Shown here piece by piece: positions 1 through 11,614 of a DNA stretch of 64,000 bases. The notes below the pieces were generated by a model that was not told the DNA's origin, did no database searches, and was given only the letters and a program-made list of their open reading frames with translations. Source of the stretch: Scalesia atractyloides (taxonomy: Eukaryota; Streptophyta; Magnoliopsida; Asterales; Asteraceae); NCBI GenBank assembly GCA_947069175.1, contig CAMTDV010000009.1, forward strand, positions 10,301,663-10,365,662, given 5' to 3'. The first letter of the stretch is position 1. Every line of letters starts with the position of its first letter. Both the position numbers and the translations under genes were made by a program.

Positions 1-548
1 TACTCCTCAAACCCTAATATACCTTAAAAACCCAAAAATTCACGTTTTCTCGGAACCGGAATCATCACTGACGGCCAGGGACCGTCAGTGACGTTTCACA
101 GCTGCTGGTCACTCGCAGATTCGTTCAAAAACTGTTTTTATCATAACTTCTTCGTTATAGCTCCGTTTTACGCACCGTTTTCGCCTACGCATTCGTAATT
201 CAACCCTCTATCATTCTATATCTTAAGATCTTTAATTTCACTCCATTTGTTTTCCTCAAAACACGTCCAATCTTCATGTTTAACCCTTGAACTTCATTCT
301 TTCGTATAATTTGCATCCTCAAGCCTTGATAGCACCCGAACACACTCCAAATTCGTATCACGAGCTGCAAATTCCATCTCGTAGCACTCCACTTCATCTG
401 TAATCATCATAACTTCTCCGAATTACATGCTTTACCTGAAAAAAACCGATTTCTCGTAGTTAACTCATTCCAAGCAAGTAAACACATAAAACACACATAA
501 AACACAATATTTAAACACTCTAAAGCTCGGGTTTCATCCTCTCCATCA
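1..548 (-). mobile_element. 3' LTR (window-truncated) of a Tat/Athila-like Ty3 element
   Basis: Positions 1-548 match 4036-4572 closely and in the same orientation, so they are the two LTRs of one element. The primer site at 3256-3272 shows that the element reads on the minus strand, which makes this the 3' LTR; its far end lies outside the window. On the minus strand the LTR opens with TG at 548, directly after a purine-rich stretch (549-565) that can serve as polypurine tract. Confidence 0.85.
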
Positions 549-925
549 CATCCCCACACTTATCCTTTTTCGTCCCAAAAAATCATTTGTAATGGAATCA
601 CAATCAAATCATTAGCTTTCAATTTATTTGGTTATATTATTAACGAATCTACCAACGCATTAACCCGGATTGCAAGTATACGATCCACTTGAACCCAACC
701 ACCGGTTCCAAGCCCTTATTCATAACCCATTAAGTTCAATTGCGTCAGTCATCTATGGGTCTCACACTAAAAATACTACACCTCCACCTAATCTTGTTTC
801 AAGGTTATGAGAAAACTGTCTTATATAACAAGCTTTTATATATACCCGATTAAACTTTGATGGATAATGGATGATGGTTTTTAGCTTTAACATGTTTTTG
901 TTTTCGATCACTTAGCGGACATACT

Positions 926-1129
926 CGCATGAGTCACCATCCCGCGATTATGCCGTAAGTTCACGATTTTTTTTCTTTCTTTCTTTTCTAACTCCACCTA
1001 GAGGGTATGTACCGCATGAGTCACCATCCCCGCGATTAATGCCGTAAGTTCACGATTTTTTTTCTTTCTTTTCTTTTCTAACTCCACCTAGAGGGTATGT
1101 ACCGCATGAGTCACCATCCCCGTGGCAAT
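926..1129. repeat. 88-90 bp tandem repeat, about 2.3 copies
   Basis: The segment beginning CGCATGAGTCACCAT recurs at 926, 1013 and 1103. Each copy ends in a T/C-rich run followed by ACTCCACCTAGAGGGTATG. The array lies inside the non-autonomous Ty3 element, towards its 3' LTR. Confidence 0.85.
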
Positions 1130-2289
1130 ACCATAGGCTTTGTCAATGCAAGCTAGCTCAATGTATGAATGGGTTTCGGATTTATTCTCATAAAAAGAAA
1201 CAGACGTGTCATTTAATCGGAATATTTATTAGCTTTTTACTTATAACATTGTCCCTTATACTCTCTACAGTTTCAGTTTTGTTGTAGCTCCTAAGGCGAG
1301 AACCCACAAGATTCCTAATATTTAACTATTTTACTTAATCCTAAGGAACCTTTCAACCGGCTGGGCCTACCCACATATCCTAAATTAGATGCGTTTTCGA
1401 CTGTTTTATCATCTCACATGTATAATAATTGAAAGCCAACAAATTAATTATACCTATCATTTTCCATTTTGTTGCAGAACATGATCATTTTTTTCCAAAT
1501 TGTTCAATTTTTAGGGGATTTCAATCATTCCAAGCATTTGATATGATCCGACCTACCACCCTATCTCTAGTTACGACATCCCCACACTTGGGATACATTG
1601 TCCCAATTTATAGTGCAATTCAAAGACCTAACTCGAAATATCCACTTAACCAACCATGAACGGCTAACACCTGACTTGACTCAACAAATGACACCATTCC
1701 CGACACAAAAGTTCACACCACCAAATACTCGAAAACAAATAAAACACAAGATAGATAAACACATGCACCTGATCAGAACATGTGTCCGTAGTGGTGTATT
1801 ATTGTGCTCATAACCGGAAAATATGCATCCAATGGATCCTTTGATACCTCACCGGGGATGTTGCAAAACATCCCCACACTTGACTCATTGTATCCGTGAG
1901 AATTGAGTCGTAGAAACCTGTCAAAACACAACACACCAAAACGAAACCAAACAAAACAAAAAATAAAGTACCACACTCTACATCCTCGGGCTGCCTCCCG
2001 AGAGCGCTAAGTTTTAGGTCTTCAGCCAGACCATACCTGATATGCGCTACGGTGGTTTCAATGCACATTTACCCCTTGTATTTCCCATGAATGCACGGTA
2101 CCTGACATCACTTATCCAGCGGGGTCTAATTTTTATCAAGATGTCCACTGAAGCACTGCAACTCGGCCTCAATCCACACTTTCGTATCGAGTTCCCAACA
2201 CATACTCGGTAGTTAACTCTCCACAAGCGTTTCTTTTTACTCAATATTAGCAGATACGTCGGATTATTGCGTAACCACTTCATGCTGAT

Positions 2290-3125
2290 TCACCCGATGT
2301 CCTTCATCGTCACCTTCCTCATCTCTATACGTGCATCCCCACACTTATTTTGTGGAATGTCTTCTTTCACCTCATCGCCTTCAACAATTTTCTCCACGTC
2401 TAACTGTTCAGAAATTGAGAGAATCACCGGTGTAGTATTAACCTCCACAACCTCGTCCCCTACTTGAGAAGCAGACATTTGTAGAGACACCCATTTATCC
2501 CTGGCTTGGCGTTTTTCCATTGGAGTCATTCTTGGCCCATCATCCTTCACTTTAGCCATCAAAAGATCATACTTCTGAATACACATCTCCAACTGGTCCT
2601 CTATTGACAGGTCAGGTTTCGCCAATTCCTCTTCAACGTATGCCAGGTCTCTTTGTCTCATATATTCAATAAGACTTACAAATTGGGGTGATTGATGGTA
2701 ACTATATGACTGGGGTTCATATTCAGACTCACCCTGATCAAATGTATGTTGGGTATGACAGGCATCCTGATAGTGTACCGGATGGTCTTCATAAGAAAGT
2801 CAAGAGTATTCATCATAACAATCGTCATACTCCTCTTGGTAACTCACGCCTTGTACCATCCCCGGATCATAGCTACTCTCATCCCATGTCTGCTCATCAT
2901 AACAATAATATCCGATTGGTAATCATATGTAACTCGCGGTGAATCAGAATAAGAATAGTGTGGGTGGACATGATCATCAGAATAAAAATCCAACTCATTT
3001 GCTCTCCTCTATTCTACTTCACGCCTGTATCGAGCCTCCCAACAAGTAATTCCCGGATGCAGCGGATTCTTGCAAAACATACATGTATCGTACTCGAGAA
3101 ATCTTCTTCTCAAATAACTTGCCAT
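2290..3125 (-). pseudogene. Decayed gag-like frame with a CCHC zinc knuckle
   Basis: The minus-strand reading starts at ATG 3125, about 130 nt downstream of the primer site. Within 30 codons it has one C-x2-C-x4-H-x4-C motif (CMFCKNPLHPGITC), the spacing of a retroviral-type zinc knuckle. An in-frame TAG follows near 3012, then a frameshift and a further TGA near 2800. The same protein-like character resumes in the open stretch 2290-2661 (123 codons, acidic, beginning MRQRDLAYVEEELAK). In this family a knuckle near the N terminus rather than after the capsid is unusual; it may correspond to the extra ORF1 reported upstream of gag in some Tat/Ogre elements. Position in the leader and motif are seen; the gag/ORF1 identity is inferred. 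Confidence 0.55.
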
Positions 3126-3255
3126 CCTGCAAAAACACAGAAACACAAGCACCAAGCATAAATCTGAACAAAACAAAACAAAACTGACACTATTTTTGGA
3201 TTTTTAAAATTTTTATTTTAACTAAAACTTAACACTAAACACTTTGTGCACGCCT

Positions 3256-3272
3256 CCCCGGCAACGGCGCCA
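3256..3272 (-). other. Primer binding site, tRNA-Asp type
   Basis: On the minus strand this 17-mer reads TGGCGCCGTTGCCGGGG, complementary to the 3' end of plant tRNA-Asp including CCA. It lies three bases from the LTR edge at 3276. It fixes the orientation of the element and supports a Tat/Athila-type Ty3 lineage, many of which prime from tRNA-Asp. Confidence 0.9.
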
Positions 3273-3275
3273 TTT

Positions 3276-4572
3276 TGATGACTGTCGTTAGTGTCATGCA
3301 AAAACCGAAATAACTAGTAGTTAGAGTAAGTCGGGTATCGAACCAGAGGAGGATTGTGGAAAGTGTTATAATGAAAAGTATCAATTAACTGCTACTGAAA
3401 ATGTAAACTCGGTTTGTTTGGTTGTTTGATTAACTAGAATTACTAAGAAAACAAGGTTTTGATCAATGGGAGAAACAATGGTTCCTCCGAATTTCAGATT
3501 CAAAGCGAATTCAATTACGTATTTGATTGTTTACAATTACATAGACATAATTGTATAACCTGATTAATTGATTGTGATAAAAGAGGACTAAGTACTCTAA
3601 TTGACTAACAACAAGATGTTATCACACGATTATCAATTGAAGATTACCAAACCCAATCCCTATCTAATATATCCCAATTACTAGAACTCTCAGGAATTGA
3701 AAGAATCAAAACTAGGTTCAAAGCAAAATCAACCGTTTACAAATCAATCACGTTAAATCAACCGGTAACAAGCATCGAATGCTTAAAATACCGGCTTTAA
3801 ACAATAATCCAAACACATAAATTGAGTTGCTTACAAGAATCCTCCACCCGGAGGAAACCACTAAGGTTCTAGCCGTTCATCTCGGTCAGAAAATCTTCAA
3901 ACGCTTGATGAACAATTGATTGCATGATTGTGATCTTGAATTTGGTGATGATTATGATGGATCAGAGTGAAAAGCTTCAATCTTGATGATCCTTGGTGCC
4001 AAAGCTCGTCCCTGGGTGTAAAATTATGATAAGATACTCCCCAAACCCTAATATACCTTAAAAACCCAAAAATTTGTGTTTTCTCGGAACCGGAACCGTC
4101 ACTGACGGCCAGGGACTGTGAGTGACGTTCCACAGCTGCTGGTCACTCGCTGATTCGTTCAAAAACTGTTTTTATCATAACTTCTTCGTTACAGCTCCGT
4201 TTTACGCACCATTTTCGCCTACGCATTCGTAATTCAACCCTCTATCATTCTATATCTTAAGATCTTTAATTCCAGTCTATTTTTTTTCTTCAAAACACGT
4301 CCAATCTTCATGTTTAACCCTTTGGACTTCATTCTTTCGTATAATTTGCATCCTCAAGCCTTGATAGCACCCGAACACACTCCAAATTTGTATCACGAGC
4401 TGCAAATTCTATCTCGTAGCACTTCACTTCATCTTTAATCATCATAACTTCTCCGAATTATGTGCTTTAACTGAAAAACACCGATTTCTCGTAGTTAACT
4501 CATTCCAAGCAAGTAAACACATAAAACACAATATTTAAACACTCTAAAGCTCGGGTTTCATCCTCTCCATCA
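3276..4572 (-). mobile_element. 5' LTR of the Tat/Athila-like Ty3 element
   Basis: This 1297-bp LTR is bounded by TG and CA. Its last 537 bp align with the partial LTR at 1-548 with scattered substitutions and small indels. Immediately beyond 4572 lies leader sequence of a Ty1/copia element, so this element inserted into the copia copy. The 5-bp target duplication cannot be checked because the other end is off the window. Confidence 0.85.
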
Positions 4573-4647
4573 AACCACACAAACAAAGATCAAATACCAT
4601 AGCAGAAGCCTCGGATCAAGAGCTAAATCTAAATAGCTCTGATACCA
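4573..4647 (-). mobile_element. Copia leader fragment with tRNA-Met primer site
   Basis: Positions 4636-4647 read TGGTATCAGAGC on the minus strand, the standard initiator-tRNA-Met primer site of plant Ty1/copia elements, directly adjoining the LTR at 4648. Only about 75 bases of leader remain before the Ty3 LTR interrupts it. The rest of the copia body presumably continues to the left of the window, beyond the inserted element. Confidence 0.8.
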
Positions 4648-5177
4648 TGTAAAAAGACATGAATCAACTATGACACTATAACAAACACCAGATGTAGTGA
4701 CAAACGGTGACTATTATATATTATTATGTTACCAACCCAGAAAATACCCAACCAAACCTTAGATCTTACCAAAAGTAAGATCTATATCAACACAGTACAA
4801 TACAGATCAACTGATGAAGAATCAGTTGATCAAAAACATGAACAACACTGAAAGATACAAGATCGCACATGATCTACAAAGGAGATAACAATATCTCAAC
4901 AAACCCTAACAAACTGACAGAGATGAACAAGTTAAGAGGGTTCTGGAAACCCTAATCTTCCTTTTATACCCAGAACCAATACAAGTTCCACAATAGCCCT
5001 TCTTATCATGCGAATCTTCTCCAATAGTCCTTCCTGCATACCAAATGTTACAGCCGAGTCCTTCATGTTTATAAACTGCACATTCTCATCACAAACTAAG
5101 ACCGCAATATATCCAACGTGTTTATACATTAAAACATGTTAAGTATAGTATATGAATTACATATATACTTCTCAACA
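4648..5177 (-). mobile_element. 5' LTR of a Ty1/copia element
   Basis: On the minus strand this 530-bp segment begins TGTTGAGAAGTATATATG, a typical copia LTR start, and ends in CA at the primer site. Its position beside the primer site makes it the 5' LTR. Confidence 0.8.
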
Positions 5178-5789
5178 CCTGTCAATGTAAAACCACCTTA
5201 TTAGTTATTAGAAAAATAGTTTTCAAGTAAAATGGTGACAGAAAGAAGAATTTAATGTCAACAAATATCACAACAACGATCAAATCACTATTTTACCTGC
5301 TAACAACAAGTTTACCAAATAATTTCAAAGATTTAACTAAAGATACTACATCATTAAATAAAAAGCTAAAGATTTAATACACAACTTTGTTCTAATCTAA
5401 GGGACCCATTAAAATAAAATATTAATATTTTATTTATTATGGTAACTCTTAATCAAACATGTTGGAATATACATATGAAAAAAAAAATGTTGTAATACAT
5501 CCACAACTAGTAGTGAATTATTGTTTACTTTAAAAAGAAAAATATTGGCAAAATTCCATTAGTCTTTCTTGGCATGCAATCACTCGGCAAAGAAAAGTTC
5601 CATCATGTGATCAAATCATGCAACTCACTAAAACTTGAGTACAACTTTTCTTGCATAAGTTACAAGTAAATAACGCCACCCAAAAATGAATTAACATAAC
5701 TGAACAAGAATACAAAATCTCACTAAACATTTGTTTCTCAATCTCTGAATTTAAATAAGAATGATAGTTTTTATAAACAATCCATATGA
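5178..5789. other. AT-rich intergenic stretch downstream of the receptor kinase gene
   Basis: No coding frame, RNA gene or clear transposon end is visible. The first few hundred bases beyond the stop codon at 5790 would contain the 3' UTR of the kinase gene, but no poly(A) site can be fixed by eye. Confidence 0.5.
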
Positions 5790-8700
5790 CTAAGAGTTAA
5801 GATACTCTTTCCACGTGGCAATCTCGTGTGCCACATCCAGCATTGTCGGTCTAGTCGACGGGTTGTTTTGAGTACAAATCAACCCGAGTTCAATGAGCTC
5901 CAAAACCATGTCGTGCAATAGGTTAGGATTGCGCGATGTGGCATTTGTTGTAACTAATGGATAGTTCGAAAGTGTCTGTTTTATGATGGGTTCAAGCTTG
6001 TGCAGATAGTGGGTTTTCACCCACTCGTGCAAGCTTGAATTCTCATAACAAAGTACATCAGTAGGTCGTTTTCTTGTCACCATCTCCAACAGCAAAACCC
6101 CGAAACTGTAGACATCTCCTTGTGATGACGCTCGTCTACCCATACCGTATTCTGTATTTTTGAAAAAATACAAAACGATGTTAGTAATAAATATTATACA
6201 AAAAACTAAATGTGAAAGATTTTACTCATCGCTAAATTTGGGTCCAGTTAGGTGGTTCCACTAGTGGCATGATAATACTCCATAGTCCGTCAGTGATCCA
6301 AATTTGCCGTTAAAAAAAAAAGATTTTACTCATTGTTAAATTTGGGTCTAGTTAGGATTGGACTCACCCATTAATAGTTTTATGTATATTTTTTTATATT
6401 TTTTAAAAACAACAAAGTTGTTTATATAATTTTTAATGAAATTATTACAGTAAACATGTCTTTAAAAAAATTATTTAGCAGGTTTCATCATAAAGAATAT
6501 ACAGATTTTAACAAGGTGACTAAATTTGACCCGTTATAGATAAAACAAAACTAAAACTAACTAATTCGTAAGTAAGTAAAACCATCAGTCGAGCTAATGC
6601 ACGCGTTACTTACCGGGCGCAATGTAACCGATTGACCCGCAAAGCAAACCGTCGGTCGAGCTAACCGAAGGGAGACGGAGCAGCCACCCGCCACCGGAAA
6701 CTTCTCAACCTCCTCTTTCACCAACTTAGCAATACCAAAATCAGAAAGTACTGCATGCATGTCATCATCAAGAAGAATATTGCTTGGCTTTAAATCACAA
6801 TGAGCCACCTTAACAGGTGCATAGTGATGCAAATAGACTAACCCTTCAGCCACATCATTTAATATGCTAACCAACTGGACCAAGTTGACACGTACCACCC
6901 CCTCACGTGGGTACAAATGGTCCTCAAGGCTCCCGTTCTGCATTAATGGCAGAACAAGAGCCTTGAAATCTGGTCTGCTACAGATCGTAATGATCCGTAT
7001 CAGATTCCTGTGCCGAATATTCTTCAAAACTTCACATTCTTTATTAAAACTCACCGTGATTTCTTCGGCTTTCACGTAACTTATGACCTTAACCGCGATC
7101 TTTGTGTTGTCTTTTAAAATACCCTTGTAAACTTGCCCGAAACGACCCGACCCGATCAAACTGGAGCTGTTAAACCCTCCTGTTGCTTCCATGAGCTCTT
7201 GATGAGAGATTTTTGGGTAGTTTTGTTCTTTTCTTTCGTCGTCTTCTTCGTACATGCTGCTTCTTCGGCTAAACATTTTTACAATTTTTCGCTTTGATTT
7301 CGACTTGAAAACTAGCGGAACCAAAAACATGAACAGGGTTGCTATGCCGAGTACAGTAAGCAAAACCGGCAACGGAATCAAATGTTTCTTTCTATTGATT
7401 TTGCAGATTGACATTCCCGGGACCGAACTGCTGCACAGTTCGGAATTCCCGAGGAAAGAGTCAATCTGCAAAAATGGGAATGAAACATTCCCAGAGAAAT
7501 TATTGAACGAAAAATTCAATAGTTTCAACGTCGCAGATGTCTGGAAAGATTCCGGGATCTTTCCAGACAATCTGTTCGACGAAACATCAAATGTTTCGAG
7601 AAATGGCAACTTCCCAATTGAACTGGGAAGTTGCCCTTGGAACGCGTTGCCCGAGAGATTTAGGAGCTCGAGTGCAATGCAGCTTCCGAGCTGCGTCGGA
7701 ATCGGGCCGGAAAAGTTGTTAGATGATAAGTCCATGGCAAGAACCATGTTCATCTTGCTGAGCTCTGGTGGTAAAGGTCCAATCAGGTGATTATATGATA
7801 TGTTTAAGTACAACTTCAAGGTGCTCAATCTTGCGAATTCGGTTGGAATCGAACCGGAAATGTGATTATGTGAAAGATCAAGAATCTCAAGGTTTACACA
7901 TTGTGCAAGGCTTCTCGGAATCGTTCCAGCGAGCTGGTTGTTATGAAGCAAGAGTCTCCGTAGCTGGGAAAGACTCGAGAAAGTGTCGGGAATCAAGTTC
8001 GAAAGGCGGTTTCTAGATAGATCGAGAAGACCCAGCTTGGAAACGTTCCCGAAACACATTGGGATTTCTCCGGAAAGCGAGTTGTTCGATATGTAGAGCC
8101 GCTCGAGTTTCGCCATCTGGCAAAGTTCCTTCGGGATCGTCCCGTTGAGAGAGTTGCGAGATAAGTTGAGTAGGGTGAGGTTCAAAAGATTACTGATATT
8201 GGGAGGAATTCCTCCCGATATCTGGTTGTCGTCCAGATGTAGCTGGACCAAACTCTTAGAAAGATTCCCAATAATATCGGGAATCTTTCCAGAGAGTTTG
8301 TTTCCAGCTAACTCGAGTTCTTGTAAATGTGGAGAGTTTGTCAAACCCGAAAAGAATCTATCAAGAGGACCCGAAAACCGGTTGTAAGACAAATAAACAA
8401 ACTGTAGCTTTGACAAGTTTTTCACAATCTCAAACGGTAACTCTCCTTCGAAAAAATTCGACTCGAAATCCAACCATTTAAGCTTTGTGGAGTTAGCGAG
8501 TGCTCGAGGTACCCGACCCGTAAGTTTATTCGACCAAAGAAGTAGAAACCGTAGATCTTTGACATCACATTCTTCATTCAACGGTATATTCCCGCTAATC
8601 GAGTTATTCGATATATCAACATAGTCTAAAGAAGACGACCCGTTACAAAAAAGTCCCAATGGGATATCGCCTTCGAGCTTATTACTTCCAATATCAAGAT

Positions 8701-9139
8701 ATTGCAACCCCCGAAGAAACCCCAACTCGTACGGGATCCTCCCTCGTAGAAGATTCGACGATAAACTCAATTGTCTAAGTTCGGAAAGATACCCGATCTC
8801 TTTCGGTATCCCACCCTCAAAGAAATTCCTAGAAAGATCCAAAACGGTTAACCGGGTAAGTCTAGAAATAACCGGGGACATAGTACCGTGGAGCGAAGCT
8901 CCACTAAGGTCTAACTCGAGAACGGAATCACGATTCTTGTTACATGTGATTCCTGTCCAGTTACAGAAATGAAGTTGTGAAGAGTTGTTCCAGCTATCTA
9001 GTATGTTTCCAGGGTCTAAAGTGACCCTGGAAGCGAAGGTGAGGAGATACACTCGATCGTTAAAATTTCGAGTGTTTTCGTCTCCCGAAACAATGGAAAA
9101 CAAAACTAGAAAGATAAAAATTGAAAAAAAGGAAATCAT
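5790..9139 (-). CDS. LRR receptor-like Ser/Thr kinase, At2g24130-like, with one frameshift
   Basis: Plasma-membrane receptor kinase: extracellular LRRs sense a ligand and the cytosolic kinase signals. Exon 1 is 6614-9139 and exon 2 is 5790-6151; the GT-AG intron is phase 1 and joins the codon of the Glu in the APE motif. In order: signal peptide (about residues 1-19), N-terminal Cys-pair cap with CNWTGITC (about 59-66), some twenty LRRs, a second Cys pair, a membrane helix (about 586-612), then the kinase with glycine loop GSGRFG, Lys684, catalytic HCD 780-782 and DFG from 800. HCD replaces HRD, so it is a non-RD kinase, a class often linked to immunity. Between EKFPVAGG and the activation-segment sequence STDGLLCGS, which precedes IAPE, the frame changes by one base (about 6680-6700). 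As written, the protein loses its kinase C-lobe. Either an inactivating mutation or a consensus error; I favour the latter because everything else is intact. Total about 960 residues, normal for the family. Confidence 0.9.
6152..6613 (-). other. Intron of the receptor kinase gene
   Basis: Donor G|GTAAGT at 6613 and acceptor TACAG|AA at 6152 bracket a 462-bp AT-rich intron. Splicing restores Ile-Ala-Pro-Glu-Tyr-Gly across the junction, the conserved end of the activation segment. This shows that the 3' end of exon 1 is read in the shifted frame. Confidence 0.85.
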
Positions 9140-9206
9140 GTTTTTTTTTTGGTGGAAAGTGAAGAGAATAAAATGATGAGAGAATGAAGAGGGAACAGGA
9201 GATGGA

Positions 9207-9214
9207 TATATATA
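9207..9214 (-). promoter_or_regulatory. TATA box of the receptor kinase gene
   Basis: TATATATA lies about 70 bp upstream of the ATG at 9139, in a suitable position for a short 5' UTR. No other promoter element is identifiable by eye. Confidence 0.55.
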
Positions 9215-9221
9215 GGTTAAG

Positions 9222-9569
9222 TGGATAAAGGATGTGATTAGAATTATTAATTCATTATTAATTATTTATAATTATTAATTAATTAATGTAAGTTTGTGGC
9301 CTAACTACGGTTCTAAATATTTGGTGGCCTTAATGTATGACCATACGGAGTCAACGAATGACAGTCGGCCGCGTGGGAAAATTTGGTACGCTGTATCAGC
9401 CGTTATATTTATGAATCAAAGTAAATAAAACAATTATAACACAATAAATTATTAAATAATAATCATTAAGTTGAGGTGGTCGGAGAACCACTTGTTCAGG
9501 AATGACCCTAAGACAACCTGAAAGGACAACCTTGGACAAAGCTTGTATCTGTTTTGGTTGCTATCGTAT
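9222..9569. other. Upstream intergenic sequence of the kinase gene
   Basis: AT-rich sequence with no coding frame. It probably contains upstream promoter sequence of the receptor kinase, but no specific site is supportable. Confidence 0.4.
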
Positions 9570-10245
9570 TGCTTAGGTCCGTCCTATGAAGCGTAAGTAC
9601 ATAAGGCCTTTCATCCATACCAATTGAGTGTTACATACTACTTAGGTCCGCCTTATCTTATGAATTTTAGGGTCTTTCATCCACACTAATGAACGGTTAT
9701 ATATAACTTAGGTTGGTCGTATTAGTCTTTGATTCGATATTGATGGATGGTTATCATATTGCTTTGGTCCATCCTATAAGTTTTAGGGTCTTTCATTATA
9801 TTAATAGGCCATTATATATTATGGGGCTGTTTGGCAACTTCTTAAGTGCTGAACTAGTATGAGGTCTGTTGAACTAGTAAGAGGTCTGAACCATTATGAG
9901 CCGGTATAATGCTTAACCGTTTAGAGGGAAATGTCTGACCACTTCAGATTAGAGGTCTTAACCATTCAGACTTAGGATAATGCTTAACCATTCAGAGGCA
10001 AATGTCTGAACCATTCAGACACCTGATTGCAAAACAAACAGTCTGAACCATTAAGTGTTTAACCAGTAAGAGCCTCATTAAGAGGTAAACAAACAGCCCC
10101 TAAGTAGGTTTGTTTTATGAATCTTAGGGGTCTTCATTCAAATATGCTGGATGATTATCATGTTTCTTAGGTTCTTCCTATGAATTCTATGTGCTTACAG
10201 GCCATACCAATGAACAATTACATATTGCTTAGGTCTTTCATACAA
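9570..10245. repeat. Degenerate ~65 bp repeats interrupted by a MITE
   Basis: A motif of the type CTTAGGTCC-CCTATGAA followed by a GGTCTTTCAT phrase recurs near 9571, 9639, 9700, 9761, 10098, 10163 and 10228. The copies are diverged. The MITE at 9823-10100 sits between the fourth and fifth copies, so it inserted into a pre-existing array. Confidence 0.6.
9823..10100. mobile_element. 278-bp MITE with GGGGCTGTTTG termini
   Basis: The ends are inverted copies: GGGGCTGTTTG at 9823 and CAAACAGCCCC ending at 10100. The inside is rich in TCTGAACCATTCAGAC-type palindromic phrases. Termini of this type occur in PIF/Harbinger (Tourist-like) MITEs; the flanking TAT/TAA is compatible with a decayed 3-bp target duplication. 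Superfamily assignment is tentative. Confidence 0.7.
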
Positions 10246-10422
10246 GGGCTTGGTCCATATTGTGGGTCGTCATGTGCCCAATTTTGTGGGTTATCCACTT
10301 CAAATATCTCTCATAAATAAAGGTTAAAAGATAAAGTTTATTAAAAGTTGACTCAATTAAAAAAATATGGACAAATACAATTAAAGAGTTTTGCTTGTAA
10401 AAACTTATCATATTTTAAAAAA

Positions 10423-11510
10423 CTAGTAATTCTACCCCGCGCGTTGCAGCGGGAATTTGATTATCAAGTATAGTATCGACACTCGGTTTAGCAACTGAAA
10501 GAGATAACATAAAACCATTAGAAAAGGAGTACTGAAACGTCCACGTATTTATAAAAAAACACTAACAAACGAAATACTAACATAAAAAATAATCGGTTCT
10601 AATAATACCGATAGCGAAAACAATATTGTTCAGTTAGATTGGCTTTGGTTCATCACGTTAAGGAGAAAAATAACTCTAAAAGGTTAAATGCTTAATTGAA
10701 TAGAAGTAAAAGTAGAGTGACTAAACATGTATATCAACAAAGTTAAAGTAGATGGACTAAACATGTATATAAACAAAGTTAACTAATGGGGAATAAAATT
10801 TATTAAGTTGAGGGGCTAAACATGTATATTAGAAAAACTAAAGTAGAAGGACTAAACACGTAAATAAGCAAAGTTTAGGGTTAAAGAGAAAATTCTTGTG
10901 GCCAACCACAAGATGACACTTGGCTATGTCGGATTGGCCAACCGACATAGCCTTTTAAGTGTATAATGCTTAATTGAATAGAAGTAGTAGAGTGACTAAA
11001 CATGTATATCAACAAAGTTAAAGTAGATAGACTAAACATGTATATAAACAAAGTTAACTAATGGGGAATAAAATTTATTAAGTTGAGGGGCTAAACATGT
11101 ATATTAGAAAAACTAAAGTAGAAGGACTAAACACGTAAATAAGCAAAGTTTAGGGTTAAAGAGAAAATTCTTGTGGCCAACCACAAGATGACACTTGGCT
11201 ATGTCGGATTGGCCAACCGACATAGCCTTTTAATAGAAGTAAAAGTATAGTGACTAAACATGTATATCAACAAAGTTAAAGTAGATGGACTAAACATGTA
11301 TATAAACAAAGTTAACTAATGGGGAATAAAATTTATTAAGTTGAGGGGCTAAACATGTATATTAGAAAAACTAAAGTAGAAGGACTAAACACGTAAATAA
11401 GCAAAGTTTAGGGTTAAAAGAGAAAATTCTTGTGGTCAACCACAAGATGACATTTGGCTATGTCGGATTGGCCAACCGACATAGACTTTTAAGTGTATTA
11501 TATAATATAA
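10423..11510 (-). mobile_element. Helitron-like element, 3' end at 10423
   Basis: Read on the minus strand, the left edge has a CCCGC/GCGGG hairpin (10436-10453) followed after about ten bases by CTAG and a host T. That is the layout of a Helitron 3' terminus (hairpin then CTRR). No Rep/helicase coding is present, so it would be non-autonomous. The interior holds three tandem units of about 270 bp. The 5' limit is uncertain and is placed at the next similar terminus. Confidence 0.5.
10681..11495. repeat. Three tandem ~270-bp units with conserved palindromes
   Basis: Units start near 10690, 10970 and 11225 and share the phrases ACTAAACATGTATAT, AATGGGGAATAAAATTTATT and TTTAGGGTTAAAGAGAAAATT. 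Each ends in two inverted repeats: CTTGTGGCCAACCACAAG, and GGCTATGTCGG/CCGACATAGCC around a short spacer. Copies differ by few bases; the third has CTTGTGGTCAACCACAAG. Confidence 0.9.
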
Positions 11511-11614
11511 CTAGTTAATAGCCCGCCCGCGTTACGGGGCGATATGCCGAATAATTCTCAAACAATTAAAAAAACTTACTATAGTTTTGTAAGAAAAAAA
11601 CAAAACGATGGTAA

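Larger units (their letters stand above)
549..3275 (-). mobile_element. Internal region of non-autonomous Tat/Athila-like Ty3 element
   Basis: About 2.7 kb lie between the two LTRs. No protease, reverse transcriptase, RNase H or integrase reading frame is visible, so the element cannot move on its own. The only coding trace is a decayed gag-like frame at 2290-3125. A stretch around 1982-2060 resembles non-coding sequence common inside Tat-lineage elements (from memory). The rest is AT-rich filler with a short tandem repeat at 926-1129. Confidence 0.75.

Noticed and set aside
7254..7790. 178-codon plus-strand ORF
   Set aside because: Antisense shadow of the receptor kinase LRR/membrane region.
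10681..11495. CRISPR-like array
   Set aside because: Units are ~270 bp with no short direct repeat plus unique spacers; eukaryotic nuclear context.
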